The translations under genes and the position numbers were made by a program. Below, one piece after another: positions 18,384 through 26,115 of a DNA stretch of 64,000 bases. How positions within the stretch are numbered: position 1 is the first letter of the stretch; each line of letters opens with the position of its first letter. The notes beneath the pieces were generated by a model that was given only the letters and a program-made list of their open reading frames with translations, had not been told where the DNA came from and did no database searches. This DNA is from Flavobacterium sp. MC2016-06 (GTDB lineage: Bacteria > Bacteroidota > Bacteroidia > Flavobacteriales > Flavobacteriaceae): positions 1 to 64,000 of the forward strand of contig NZ_WMID02000030.1 of NCBI RefSeq assembly GCF_009711165.2, given 5' to 3'.

Positions 18384-18728
18384 TTATTTTTTATGTGATT
18401 TATAATTTAAAAAGTGACCGATGATCATTCCGGTTCCTCCAATAAAAATAAGATCAAGATGAATCTCCAGAAAAATTTCAGTCAAAATACTAATCCAAAT
18501 CAATGCTATCGAAATAATAAGAATACTAGAAACCAAAAGATTCGATTTTTTGATTATTTTTAAGATTGCAAAAATACCGATTGAAGCAAAAGTCAAATCA
18601 ATAAATGGATTATGACTTAGCCCTAAAGGCAGAATTGTCAGCAAGGGAAATACTAAACAATGCACCAAACAAATCGCTGCACTTGAGATTCCTAAAATAT
18701 CATAAATAGGTGTCGTTGTTTTCTTCAT
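18384..18728 (-). CDS. MerC-domain integral membrane protein
   Basis: Start chosen at ATG 18728, giving 114 residues. It has four hydrophobic segments, and the first contains the MerC-type pair CLVHC (Cys20, Cys24) followed by FPLLTILPLG. MerC proteins carry Hg(II) into the cell in mercury operons, but chromosomal members are common in Bacteroidota and often lie next to Fur-family genes, so zinc or another soft metal is plausible here. It is the first gene of a two-gene operon with a flavoprotein and diverges from the Fur-family gene. Confidence 0.8.
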   Translation of the reverse strand: MKKTTTPIYDILGISSAAICLVHCLVFPLLTILPLGLSHNPFIDLTFASIGIFAILKIIKKSNLLVSSILIISIALIWISILTEIFLEIHLDLIFIGGTGMIIGHFLNYKSHKK

Positions 18729-18733
18729 TTTTG

Positions 18734-18741
18734 TATATTTG
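18734..18741 (+). promoter_or_regulatory. -7 element toward the Fur-family gene
   Basis: TATATTTG matches TAnnTTTG. It lies 80 bases before the regulator ATG and ahead of both palindromic operators, so the leader of the regulator mRNA would contain both sites. Confidence 0.45.
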
Positions 18742-18746
18742 CTTAA

Positions 18747-18767
18747 TGCAATTTTGTTGCAAATATA
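18747..18767 (-). promoter_or_regulatory. merC promoter with overlapping operator
   Basis: The minus-strand -7 element TATATTTG (18760-18767) overlaps the imperfect palindrome TGCAAT-TTT-GTTGCA (18747-18761), one mismatch off the CGCAAC-N3-GTTGCG site at 18783. This arrangement predicts repression of the merC-flavoprotein operon. Confidence 0.6.
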
Positions 18768-18782
18768 CAATGAAATTCAATT

Positions 18783-18797
18783 CGCAACTATGTTGCG
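18783..18797. promoter_or_regulatory. Fur-family operator between merC and the regulator
   Basis: CGCAAC-TAT-GTTGCG is a perfect 15-base palindrome 25 bases before the regulator ATG. The same core precedes the RND efflux operon at 5967-5983. Autoregulation is likely. Confidence 0.6.
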
Positions 18798-18821
18798 TTA
18801 ATATTATTTAATCCATTTAAG

Positions 18822-19211
18822 ATGAAAACTTCAAGAAGCACCACAGCAAAGACGGCCGTTACAGAGATTCTTAGCAAATCTAAAGCGGCGCTTTCGCACA
18901 GTGAAATTTACAAACTAACGGCAGATTTATGCGACCGTGTTACGATTTATAGAATACTAGATCGTCTTTTAAATGACGACATCGTGCACAAAATTGTAGA
19001 TCTTGACGGAACGGTAAAGTATGCAAAATGCCACCATGCACATCCTGTTACCATACACAATCATGCTCATTTTAGTTGTGAAAACTGCCACGAGATTACG
19101 TGTCTTGAAAGTGTAAAACCGAGTTACATTATTCCGCACAATTATAAAGTTAATGACATCAATTTTACATTGTCTGGATTGTGCCCGAATTGTTTAAATT
19201 CTAACATTTAA
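18822..19211 (+). CDS. Fur-family transcriptional regulator (possibly Zur-like)
   Basis: A 129-residue Fur-fold repressor. The winged helix includes the recognition segment RVTIYRILDRLLNDDIVHKI. The dimerisation half has two CxxC pairs, SCENC (Cys86, Cys89) and CPNC (Cys121, Cys124), which form the structural zinc site, and histidines in HHAHPVTIHNHAH that could form the sensing site. The His-rich segment and small size resemble Zur/Mur-like members more than classical Fur. It diverges from merC with two palindromes between them. Which metal it senses is not decided by the sequence. Confidence 0.88.
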   Translation: MKTSRSTTAKTAVTEILSKSKAALSHSEIYKLTADLCDRVTIYRILDRLLNDDIVHKIVDLDGTVKYAKCHHAHPVTIHNHAHFSCENCHEITCLESVKPSYIIPHNYKVNDINFTLSGLCPNCLNSNI

Positions 19212-19212
19212 G

Positions 19213-19230
19213 TTTTAGACTTGTCTAAAA
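19213..19230. promoter_or_regulatory. MntR/DtxR-type operator upstream of mntH
   Basis: TTTTAGAC-TT-GTCTAAAA: two perfect 8-base arms, two-base centre. It lies about 28 bases upstream of the -7 element TATATTTG of mntH (19259-19266), near the -33 region. The palindrome also precedes the TonB receptor (17298-17315), and the mntR gene follows mntH. Confidence 0.7.
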
Positions 19231-19258
19231 ATATTATTGAGCGAATGTAATTTTTCTA

Positions 19259-19266
19259 TATATTTG
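19259..19266 (+). promoter_or_regulatory. mntH -7 promoter element
   Basis: TATATTTG matches the TAnnTTTG consensus and ends 19 bases before the mntH start codon, leaving a short leader. Confidence 0.6.
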
Positions 19267-19285
19267 GTAAATCAATATTTTTACA

Positions 19286-21166
19286 ATGACCAAATCTTTA
19301 GAAGAAGTTAACCAATCGGTTGCTACAGAGCATAAAAAAACAGGTTTTAGAAAAATTTTAGCCTTCTTAGGCCCAGCATATTTAGTAAGTGTAGGATATA
19401 TGGATCCAGGAAACTGGGCCACAGATATTGCTGGCGGAAGTCAGTTTGGCTATACTTTAGTATGGGTTTTATTAATGAGTAACCTGATGGCTCTGCTCCT
19501 TCAGAGCTTAAGTGCCCGCCTCGGAATTGTAACACAGCGCGATTTGGCACAGGCTTCTCGAGAAACATATTCTAAGTTCATCAATTACATTTTGTACTTT
19601 TTGGCCGAAATTGCGATTGCGGCCTGTGATTTGGCAGAAGTGCTGGGAATGGCTATTGGAATTAATCTATTATTTGACATTCCGCTTATTGAAGCCGTTA
19701 TAATTACAGTCTTAGATACATTTATACTCCTTTTCTTGATCAACAAAGGAATTCGTAAAATGGAAGCTTTTATAATTGCTTTGGTCGCGATTATTGGCTT
19801 CTCTTTTATTTTTGAAATGATTTTTGCGGAACCGGAAATGCATAAGGTTTTTGCCGGACTTATTCCTTCTATTCCAAATTCTGCTGCTCTATATATCGCA
19901 ATCGGAATTATTGGTGCTACGGTAATGCCGCACAACTTATACTTACACTCTTCTTTGGTGCAGACTCGAAAATTCGACAGAACTCCTGCTGGAATCAAAC
20001 AAGCGTTAAAATACAACTTCATCGATTCTACAATTGCTTTAAATCTGGCGTTTTTTGTAAATGCTGCGATTTTGATTCTTGCTGCTGCGACTTTTCATAA
20101 AAATGGAATGTTTGAGGTAGCGGAAATTCAAGATGCTCATAAATTTTTAGAACCCATGTTAGGAACCAAATGGGCTCCTGTTTTGTTTGCTGTTGCATTG
20201 ATTGCTGCCGGACAAAGCTCAACGGTTACGGGAACTTTGGCTGGACAAATTGTAATGGAAGGTTATCTGCATTTACGTATTCAGCCTTGGGTACGTAGAA
20301 TTATAACCCGCTTAATTGCTATTGTTCCTGCAGTTATTGTGATTTTAATTTATGGGGAAAGCGTAACTGGGAAATTATTGATTCTGAGTCAGGTTATTTT
20401 GAGTTTACAATTAGGTTTTGCTATTATTCCGCTAATTCATTTTGTGAGTGATAAATCTAAAATGAATGGTTTTCATATTTCTAAAACTACACAAGTTGTT
20501 TCTTGGATTATTGCTGCAATCATTGTTTCATTGAATGCAAAATTAGTTTACGATGAAATTAATTCTTGGCTTGAAAGTTCAAATCATCCAATACTGCTTT
20601 GGCTTACGGTTGTTCCGCTTGCTTTCGGATTCTTGGCTTTACTGCTTTACATTATTGCAAAACCATTTATTGCCAAAGCAAAAGACAAAATGATAAACCA
20701 TTCACCTCATCATTTGAAATTGCAATTTTCACCAAGAGAAAGTAAAAGTATTCAAAACATAGCTGTTTCGGTCGATTTTTCTAAAGCGGATGAAGCTGCA
20801 CTAAACAAAGCCTTTGAATTGGGCGGAATTGACACGCAGTATACTTTAATTCACATTGTAGAAACCGTCGGCGCATTGATCTATGGCGTTAATGTACACG
20901 ATCATGAAACTACTATTGACGAAAAATTACTATTAGAATACAAACAAATGCTTTCGGAGAAAGGTTTCAAAATCGAAACACAGCTTGGTTTTGGCAAACC
21001 AAACAAAGTAATTCCGAAAATCATTAACGAAGGCAATTTTGATATTTTGGTTATGGGAACGCACGGTCACACTGGTTTAAAGGATATTCTTTTTGGCACA
21101 ACAGTAGACAAACTGCGTCATAAAATTTCGATACCTTTGTTGATTGTTAAATGTGCGGAGCTATGA
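19286..21166 (+). CDS. mntH: Nramp divalent-metal transporter fused to a universal stress protein domain
   Basis: A 626-residue fusion. The first ~480 residues are an Nramp/MntH transporter: DPGNWATDIAGGSQFGY in TM1 (metal-binding Asp and Asn) and MPHNLYLHSSLVQTR in TM6 (metal-binding Met), about 11 membrane segments. The last ~135 residues form a cytoplasmic UspA domain with strand IQNIAVSVDFSKADEAALNK and the nucleotide-binding loop VMGTHGHTGLKDILFG. Nramp proteins usually stop near 410-450 residues, so the Usp domain is an addition that may sense ATP or stress. It imports Mn(II) and perhaps Fe(II). The operator 19213-19230 and the mntR gene downstream support manganese control. Confidence 0.93.
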   Translation: MTKSLEEVNQSVATEHKKTGFRKILAFLGPAYLVSVGYMDPGNWATDIAGGSQFGYTLVWVLLMSNLMALLLQSLSARLGIVTQRDLAQASRETYSKFINYILYFLAEIAIAACDLAEVLGMAIGINLLFDIPLIEAVIITVLDTFILLFLINKGIRKMEAFIIALVAIIGFSFIFEMIFAEPEMHKVFAGLIPSIPNSAALYIAIGIIGATVMPHNLYLHSSLVQTRKFDRTPAGIKQALKYNFIDSTIALNLAFFVNAAILILAAATFHKNGMFEVAEIQDAHKFLEPMLGTKWAPVLFAVALIAAGQSSTVTGTLAGQIVMEGYLHLRIQPWVRRIITRLIAIVPAVIVILIYGESVTGKLLILSQVILSLQLGFAIIPLIHFVSDKSKMNGFHISKTTQVVSWIIAAIIVSLNAKLVYDEINSWLESSNHPILLWLTVVPLAFGFLALLLYIIAKPFIAKAKDKMINHSPHHLKLQFSPRESKSIQNIAVSVDFSKADEAALNKAFELGGIDTQYTLIHIVETVGALIYGVNVHDHETTIDEKLLLEYKQMLSEKGFKIETQLGFGKPNKVIPKIINEGNFDILVMGTHGHTGLKDILFGTTVDKLRHKISIPLLIVKCAEL

Positions 21167-21179
21167 GCTATGAGTTATA

Positions 21180-21245
21180 AATTATGAGTTATGAGTTTTT
21201 GAAACTTGAAACCTGGAACTTGAAACTTGAAACTTTAAAACTCCA
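21180..21245. repeat. Short direct repeats GAGTTATGA and GAAACTTGAA
   Basis: Between mntH and mntR, copies of GAGCTATGA/GAGTTATGA are followed by four near-copies of GAAACTTGAA/CCTGGAACTTGAA. The same GTTTCAAGTTTCAGG-type sequence occurs at 33290-33362 and 33935-33984, so it is a dispersed family. Confidence 0.7.
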
Positions 21246-21264
21246 AACCTTATTATCTTAAAAA

Positions 21265-21918
21265 ATGACTTTCTCAGAAGAAAACTACTTAAAAGCGATA
21301 TACCATCTTACTGCTTCTCTCGAAACAGAAGTAAGTACTAATTCTATTGCCGAAATGATGGAAACCAAAGCTTCATCGGTTACGGATATGTTGAAAAAAC
21401 TATCGGATAAAGGTTTGGTTAATTATAAAAAATACCAAGGTGTTTCTTTGACGGAAAACGGAAAACTTGCTGCAAAAATGATTGTTAGAAAACACCGTCT
21501 TTGGGAAGTGTTTTTGGTAGAAAAATTGAATTTTTCTTGGGATGAAGTTCATGATATTGCAGAGCAGTTAGAACACATCAAATCGGAACAGTTGATTAAC
21601 CGTTTGGATGATTTTCTTGGAAACCCAACAGAAGATCCTCATGGCGACCCGATTCCAGATGCAAACGGACGTATTGTAAAAATCGAAAAACAACTGCTTT
21701 CTGAATTAGAAGAAGGTCAAGTAGGCGTTTGTGTTGGCGTAAAAGATACTTCTTCGGAGTTTCTGAAATATCTAGACAAACAAGAAATTGCTTTGGGTTC
21801 TAAAATTGAATCTATTTCTAAAGAATCTTTTGATTTGTCTTTAAAAATCAAAGTTGACAATAGAGAATTGTCTATTTCTAATAAAATTGCTTCTAACTTA
21901 TTTGTAAAATTGGTTTAA
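21265..21918 (+). CDS. mntR: MntR/DtxR-family metal-dependent repressor
   Basis: A 217-residue DtxR-type regulator: N-terminal helix-turn-helix (MTFSEENYLKAIYHLT, then TKASSVTDMLKKLSDKGLV), a dimerisation region with metal-ligand residues (RKHRLWEVFLVEKL, HDIAEQLEHIKSE, DPHGDPIPD) and a C-terminal SH3-like FeoA domain (QVGVCVGVKDTSSEFLKYL). It lies 98 bases after mntH on the same strand, separated by short repeats. With the operators at 19213 and 17298 it forms a small candidate regulon with mntH and the TonB receptor. Iron rather than manganese could be the corepressor. Confidence 0.88.
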   Translation: MTFSEENYLKAIYHLTASLETEVSTNSIAEMMETKASSVTDMLKKLSDKGLVNYKKYQGVSLTENGKLAAKMIVRKHRLWEVFLVEKLNFSWDEVHDIAEQLEHIKSEQLINRLDDFLGNPTEDPHGDPIPDANGRIVKIEKQLLSELEEGQVGVCVGVKDTSSEFLKYLDKQEIALGSKIESISKESFDLSLKIKVDNRELSISNKIASNLFVKLV

Positions 21919-21946
21919 TCCGAGTTTCCAAAATAGATCATATTCA

Positions 21947-21972
21947 AAAAGGCTTCCAAATGGAAGCCTTTT
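21947..21972. terminator. Hairpin terminator after mntR, copy 1
   Basis: AAAAGGCTTCC / GGAAGCCTTTT form a near-perfect stem around AAAT, with A-run and T-run on the two sides, 28 bases after the mntR stop. The hairpin is bidirectional. Confidence 0.85.
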
Positions 21973-22098
21973 AATTTTAATCTTTGCGTCTCTACAACTT
22001 TGCGAGAAACTAAGACTTTACTTTATAAAGCTTATAAATTAAAAATCTCGCAAAGGCGCGAAGGCGCAAAGGTTTTATACTTTTTTTGCTTTCCATAT

Positions 22099-22127
22099 AA
22101 AAAGGCTTCCAAATGGAAGCCTTTCTT
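22099..22127. terminator. Hairpin terminator, copy 2
   Basis: A second copy of the GGCTTCC-AAAT-GGAAGCC stem, 152 bases after the first, with a slightly altered 3' side (CTTTCTT). On the minus strand it may end the di-heme protein transcript, whose gene stops at 22229. Confidence 0.75.
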
Positions 22128-22228
22128 ATTTTAAACTTTGCGACTCTGCGACTTTGCGAGATTTTAAAACAGTAAGAACTTAATAAATCTTAGTTTCTCG
22201 CAAAGTCGCAGAGACGCGAAGGTTTTTA

Positions 22229-23626
22229 TTAAAGTGAATTTATAAATGCTAGCAAATCTTCTCGTTCTGTAGCGCTTAACTTTTTGTACTTGTCTTTTGC
22301 TTTCTGTGCTTCGCCTCCATGCCAAAGAATGGCTTCTTCAACATTTCTAGCTCTACCGTCATGCAATAAGTTAGTATGTCCGTTTACCGTTTTAATCAAT
22401 CCAATTCCCCATAAAGCAGGAGTTTTCCATTCAGAACCTGTAGCTTTAAAATCAATTGCGTTGTCGGCTAAACCAGCGCCCATATCGTGCAGTAAAAGAT
22501 CGGTATAAGGACGAATAGTTTGATTTCGCAATACTTCAATCGGATGTGTATTTCCTGTTTGAATTTTAGGAATATGACAACTTGTGCATCCAATGGTCTC
22601 AAATGATTTTTTCCCTCTCAATACATTTTGATCGGTATAATTTCTACGTCCCGGAACTGCCAATGTACTTGAATACACAACCATTCGGTCTAAATTTATA
22701 TCTGTAATTTCTGGTTCGCCTCCGTTTGGAATCGCAGTTAAATCTACGCCCGCTGGACCACTTTCAAAAGGAAACAAACTCGAAGTAATTCCCATATCTC
22801 CAGATAATGCACCTGCAACCTGCTGTTTGATATTAGGCTGATTGGCTTTCCATCCAAATCGACCCATCTTTGTTGAGTTTGATGCAAAGTCATATACATA
22901 ATTTGGTCTTCCAGAAATACCGTCTCCGTTAGTATCGTTTTCATCGGCAAAACCTAAAATGGTGCTTTCTGAAATGGCTTCCAACAATCCCAAACCAATA
23001 ATTTGATTCGCAATTCTAGGTGACATCTGCACAGTGGCCAAAGGACCATAACCTAAATTGGTAATCGTATAAATTGGTTTCTGCAAAGTAACTACAGTTC
23101 CATCGTCTAAAGTTTCAGTTATTGGCTGATAGCTGATGGTAAATTGACCTTCGGCAGTTTGTCCTAAAATAGCATGATCTTGCAATTGTCCACCATAAAT
23201 AGGATCTGTAAAACCAATACCGTTTGCATCCTGTCCACCAATTGTGAAACGGAAAAGTAATCCCGCTCTATCTTCACCATCAAACAATGGCGGTCTTCCG
23301 CGTCCGTCTTTAAAGTGACAGCTTGAACAAGAATGAGCATTAAAAAAAGGCCCTAAACCATCTCGCGCCGTTGTAGAAGAAGGAGCTGAAACCCAGCTTT
23401 GTCTAAAAAATGAATTTCCGACACCAAAATCAGACTGTTGATCAAATGTAAGCGTTGGAGCAAAAAAACCAAAGGCTTCTTCACTGGTATTAAAAACGGT
23501 TGTTTCTCCACCAGAAAACTGCTCTCCATCCTCAGCCGTCAGCGGCATATAACTATCGTCGCTATCACTACAACTTTGAAGTGTAAAACAAACAATAACA
23601 AATAAATAGACTCTTAAATTCTTCAT
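22229..23626 (-). CDS. Di-heme oxidoreductase lipoprotein (COG3488 / DUF1111 type)
   Basis: Start chosen at ATG 23626, which gives a lipoprotein signal ending FTLQSC. The 465-residue protein has two c-type heme sites, CSSCH (in FNAHSCSSCHFKDGRGRPP) and CTSCH (in GCTSCHIPKIQTGN). Distal parts such as FRFTIGG, RPYTDLLLHDMG and EWKTPALWGIG match the predicted thiol oxidoreductase family found with imelysins. In many proteobacteria this gene sits in a fixed cluster with two imelysin genes (COG3487-COG3488-COG3489). It faces the periplasm. It probably transfers electrons to or from iron; the real reaction is unproved. Confidence 0.85.
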   Translation of the reverse strand: MKNLRVYLFVIVCFTLQSCSDSDDSYMPLTAEDGEQFSGGETTVFNTSEEAFGFFAPTLTFDQQSDFGVGNSFFRQSWVSAPSSTTARDGLGPFFNAHSCSSCHFKDGRGRPPLFDGEDRAGLLFRFTIGGQDANGIGFTDPIYGGQLQDHAILGQTAEGQFTISYQPITETLDDGTVVTLQKPIYTITNLGYGPLATVQMSPRIANQIIGLGLLEAISESTILGFADENDTNGDGISGRPNYVYDFASNSTKMGRFGWKANQPNIKQQVAGALSGDMGITSSLFPFESGPAGVDLTAIPNGGEPEITDINLDRMVVYSSTLAVPGRRNYTDQNVLRGKKSFETIGCTSCHIPKIQTGNTHPIEVLRNQTIRPYTDLLLHDMGAGLADNAIDFKATGSEWKTPALWGIGLIKTVNGHTNLLHDGRARNVEEAILWHGGEAQKAKDKYKKLSATEREDLLAFINSL

Positions 23627-23690
23627 CGTATATACAGAAAAAGTGCTCCGCAAAGGAACACTTTTTGTTTTAATTTTTCAATACTATTGA

Positions 23691-24866
23691 TTACCCATTA
23701 ACGGTTACACCAATTTTTGTAGCTCCCGCAAGTAAATTCTGTCCAAACACAATTAATTGTGCAACAGCAACTTTCACTTTTGCTCCTTCTACAGAAGTTG
23801 GTCCGCCTGAAATTGCTAAATCAAAAGGAATCAAAATAGCAGCCACTTTAGTAGTTGAAGCTGTCATTGCAGTTTCTGTATCGGTAAAAGTTGCAGCATC
23901 TGCTTGTTTTACTAAATCTTCTAAAGAAGGTCCGTCAATAGATCCGTATTTTCCTTGATATACATCAATAACACCTTGTAAATTTAAAGCGATATCTCTG
24001 TGCGTATTATCACTAAAGCAAGAATGCTCGTCTTCTTGATTTGCATTTTCTACCGCTGTGTTCATACGCTCAATTGGCAATTCAGTTGTAACTAAAGTTA
24101 CAATTCCTAAATACATATTTTGAAGCGCTTCACTTTCAGGCATAGCCAAAAATTTAGTTCTGTAAACACCGCCAACTTTCCATTGTTGTACTAAATAATC
24201 TAAATTATCAGTCAATAAATCAGCACACATTTTTAAATAATCAGCTCTTCTACCTTGGTTAGAAGCAGTTCCACCCGTTTTTAAATAATCTGTGTAAGGT
24301 CTTTGTCCAGGCAATTTTGCAGAAGGAGCTGTTAAATCTTGTCCCCACAACAAAAATTCGATTGCGTGATATCCAACACTAATGTTTTTTTCGTCTTCGT
24401 CTAATCCGTTTTCATCGATTAAGATTTGTTTAGACAATGTTGGGAATGCAGTTGTATTGTTTATGATACCAGCATTTGCATCACCGTCAACATAATCAAT
24501 AAAGTTTTCGTCTAATGGCCAAGAATTTATTAGTCCTTCGGGTCCGTTGTCATCACCATCAATTGGTCCGTTTGCAAAACGAAACGCTTCAGTAGTTCCG
24601 TAACTTTCTCTAGAGTTTTTCCAAGCTGTTTTTGCAGCTGTAAAATTAGCGTCTGTTGGGGTAGCAGTAAAAGTTGTGATTGCAGTTTCTAAAAGAACAG
24701 CATCATCATACGCTTTTTTGTAATTAGCATAAACGATATCTGCATAATTTGCAATTACTTCTTTTTTAGTAACATTAGATGATCCATTATTATCATCACC
24801 ATTACAGGCAAAAAAAGTCATTCCAGCAAATAAAGCCAAAGCAACTTTTGGATATAGGTTTTTCAT
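23691..24866 (-). CDS. Imelysin-family lipoprotein, IrpA type
   Basis: A 391-residue protein with lipoprotein signal ALALFAGMTFFAC and the imelysin motif VGYHAIEFLLWGQDL (GxHxxE), the proposed metal-binding site. Its C-terminal half (SCFSDNTHRDIALNLQGV, QLIVFGQNLL) resembles IrpA (COG3487), an iron-regulated periplasmic protein. It precedes the di-heme gene on the minus strand (38 bases upstream after the chosen start) and diverges from the second imelysin gene. The region between them has two TATTTAGAA-type palindromes. Peptidase activity once claimed for the family is not supported by the motif; iron binding is more likely. Confidence 0.9.
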   Translation of the reverse strand: MKNLYPKVALALFAGMTFFACNGDDNNGSSNVTKKEVIANYADIVYANYKKAYDDAVLLETAITTFTATPTDANFTAAKTAWKNSRESYGTTEAFRFANGPIDGDDNGPEGLINSWPLDENFIDYVDGDANAGIINNTTAFPTLSKQILIDENGLDEDEKNISVGYHAIEFLLWGQDLTAPSAKLPGQRPYTDYLKTGGTASNQGRRADYLKMCADLLTDNLDYLVQQWKVGGVYRTKFLAMPESEALQNMYLGIVTLVTTELPIERMNTAVENANQEDEHSCFSDNTHRDIALNLQGVIDVYQGKYGSIDGPSLEDLVKQADAATFTDTETAMTASTTKVAAILIPFDLAISGGPTSVEGAKVKVAVAQLIVFGQNLLAGATKIGVTVNG

Positions 24867-24873
24867 ATTGTTT

Positions 24874-24892
24874 TATTTAGAACAGTTAAATA
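24874..24892 (-). promoter_or_regulatory. Possible iron-type operator, imelysin gene leftward
   Basis: TATTTA-GAACAGT-TAAATA, an imperfect palindrome just downstream of the minus-strand -7 element TACATTTG (24898-24905). Position after the -7 element suggests repression. Confidence 0.45.
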
Positions 24893-24931
24893 TAGCGCAA
24901 ATGTAAGCGTTTTCAGCACCTTAGCAAATTT

Positions 24932-24977
24932 TATTTAGAATAAATATGCATAAGTTTGATTCGCTTTTGTATTTTTG
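24932..24977 (+). promoter_or_regulatory. Promoter and possible operator of the rightward imelysin gene
   Basis: A -7 element TATTTTTG at 24970-24977 lies 18 bases before the ATG. About 24 bases upstream is the perfect palindrome TATTTA-GAA-TAAATA (24932-24946), which shares TATTTAGAA with the site at 24874. The two probably serve one regulator for both halves of the divergent cluster. Confidence 0.5.
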
Positions 24978-24994
24978 ACAAAATTTACATCAAA

Positions 24995-26113
24995 ATGAAG
25001 AAACTTATTTTCCTTTTAGGCTTAATTACCACTATAATAGCCTGTTCATCAGGAGGTGATGGTGATTCGAATACAAATGGCAATAATTATGACAGAGCTG
25101 CACTTTTAACAAACTGGGCAGATAATATTATAATTCCGAGTTATGAAAATTATCAAGCAAAAGTCGCAGCCTTAGTGACAAATGCAAATACTTTTACAAC
25201 TACTCCTACCGAAGCCAATTTACAAACCCTAAGAACAAGCTGGTTTGAAGCTTACAAAGCGTATCAATATGTGGCACTTTATGGTTTTGGCAAAGCCGAA
25301 GAAACTAGTTTTAAAGAAATTTCTAATACCATTCCAACAAGTACAAGCGGTATTGACGCTAATATTTCTTCAGGAAGTTACAACCTAGATTTACAGGCGC
25401 AATTTGCTAAAGCTGGTTTACCTGGTTTAGATTATCTGCTTAATGGTTTGGGTGCAAATGATACAGTAATAGTTGGATTTTACACTACTAATGCTAAAGC
25501 GGCAAACTATAAAGCTTACCTAACCGCAGTTACAGCAAAACTAAAATCCGCTGTAGACGTAGTAGTAACGGACTGGAAATCTGGTTTTAGAGACAGCTAC
25601 GTAAAAAACACAGGAACATCTGTAAGCGGTGCAGTAAATATTACGACTAACAATTTTGTAAAAAATCTTGAAAAAGACATTAGGACCATAAAAGTTGGAA
25701 TTCCTGCTGGTCTTTTCTCAAATGGTGTAAAATATCCTGAAAAAACAGAAGCGTTGTTTAAAGGAAATGCTTCAAAAGAATTACTAACGATTTCGATTCA
25801 AGCACATCAGGATTTCTTTAACGGAAAACATTTTGGATCAGCAACCACGGGACCAAGTTTAAAAACCTATTTAGATTTTGTAAATGCTGTACGCGACGGT
25901 CAAAAACTAAGTGATTTAATCACTGCTCAATATACCGCAATTGCAACTACAAATGCTAATCTAAACAGCAGTCTTGCCGATCAGATTAATACTGATAATA
26001 CTAAAGTTGTTGCTTCTTACGATGCTATTCAAAAAAATGTTCTTTATACCAAATTAGACATGATGCAAGCGCTAAACATTTCAATCGATTATGTTGATGG
26101 CGATGGCGACTAA
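24995..26113 (+). CDS. Imelysin-family lipoprotein, COG3489 type
   Basis: Start chosen at ATG 24995, giving a lipoprotein signal ending TTIIAC and 372 residues. The sequence is alpha-helical with an imelysin core: SWFEAYKAYQYVALYGFG, GLPGLDYLLNGLGAND (the counterpart of the GxHxxE region, with the His replaced by Pro-Gly-Leu) and AHQDFFNGKHFG. The lost His/Glu suggests that this paralogue is a partner of the IrpA-type imelysin and not the metal-binding subunit. It is followed two bases later by the HTTM/VKGC-like gene and then the TonB receptor, forming one operon. Confidence 0.85.
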   Translation: MKKLIFLLGLITTIIACSSGGDGDSNTNGNNYDRAALLTNWADNIIIPSYENYQAKVAALVTNANTFTTTPTEANLQTLRTSWFEAYKAYQYVALYGFGKAEETSFKEISNTIPTSTSGIDANISSGSYNLDLQAQFAKAGLPGLDYLLNGLGANDTVIVGFYTTNAKAANYKAYLTAVTAKLKSAVDVVVTDWKSGFRDSYVKNTGTSVSGAVNITTNNFVKNLEKDIRTIKVGIPAGLFSNGVKYPEKTEALFKGNASKELLTISIQAHQDFFNGKHFGSATTGPSLKTYLDFVNAVRDGQKLSDLITAQYTAIATTNANLNSSLADQINTDNTKVVASYDAIQKNVLYTKLDMMQALNISIDYVDGDGD

Positions 26114-26115
26114 GA

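Larger units (their letters stand above)
21946..22225. repeat. Tandem-duplicated terminator plus CTTTGCGACTCTGCG repeat unit
   Basis: Two similar ~152-base units (starting 21946 and 22099) each consist of a hairpin followed by a long imperfect inverted repeat of the CTTTGCGTCTCTGCGACTTTGCGAG kind. Unit 2's inverted arms are CTTTGCGACTCTGCG (22135-22149) and CGCAGAGACGCG-like (22206-22218). Unit 1 lacks some of the internal bases. A smaller related piece occurs at 30970-31010. Confidence 0.75.
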
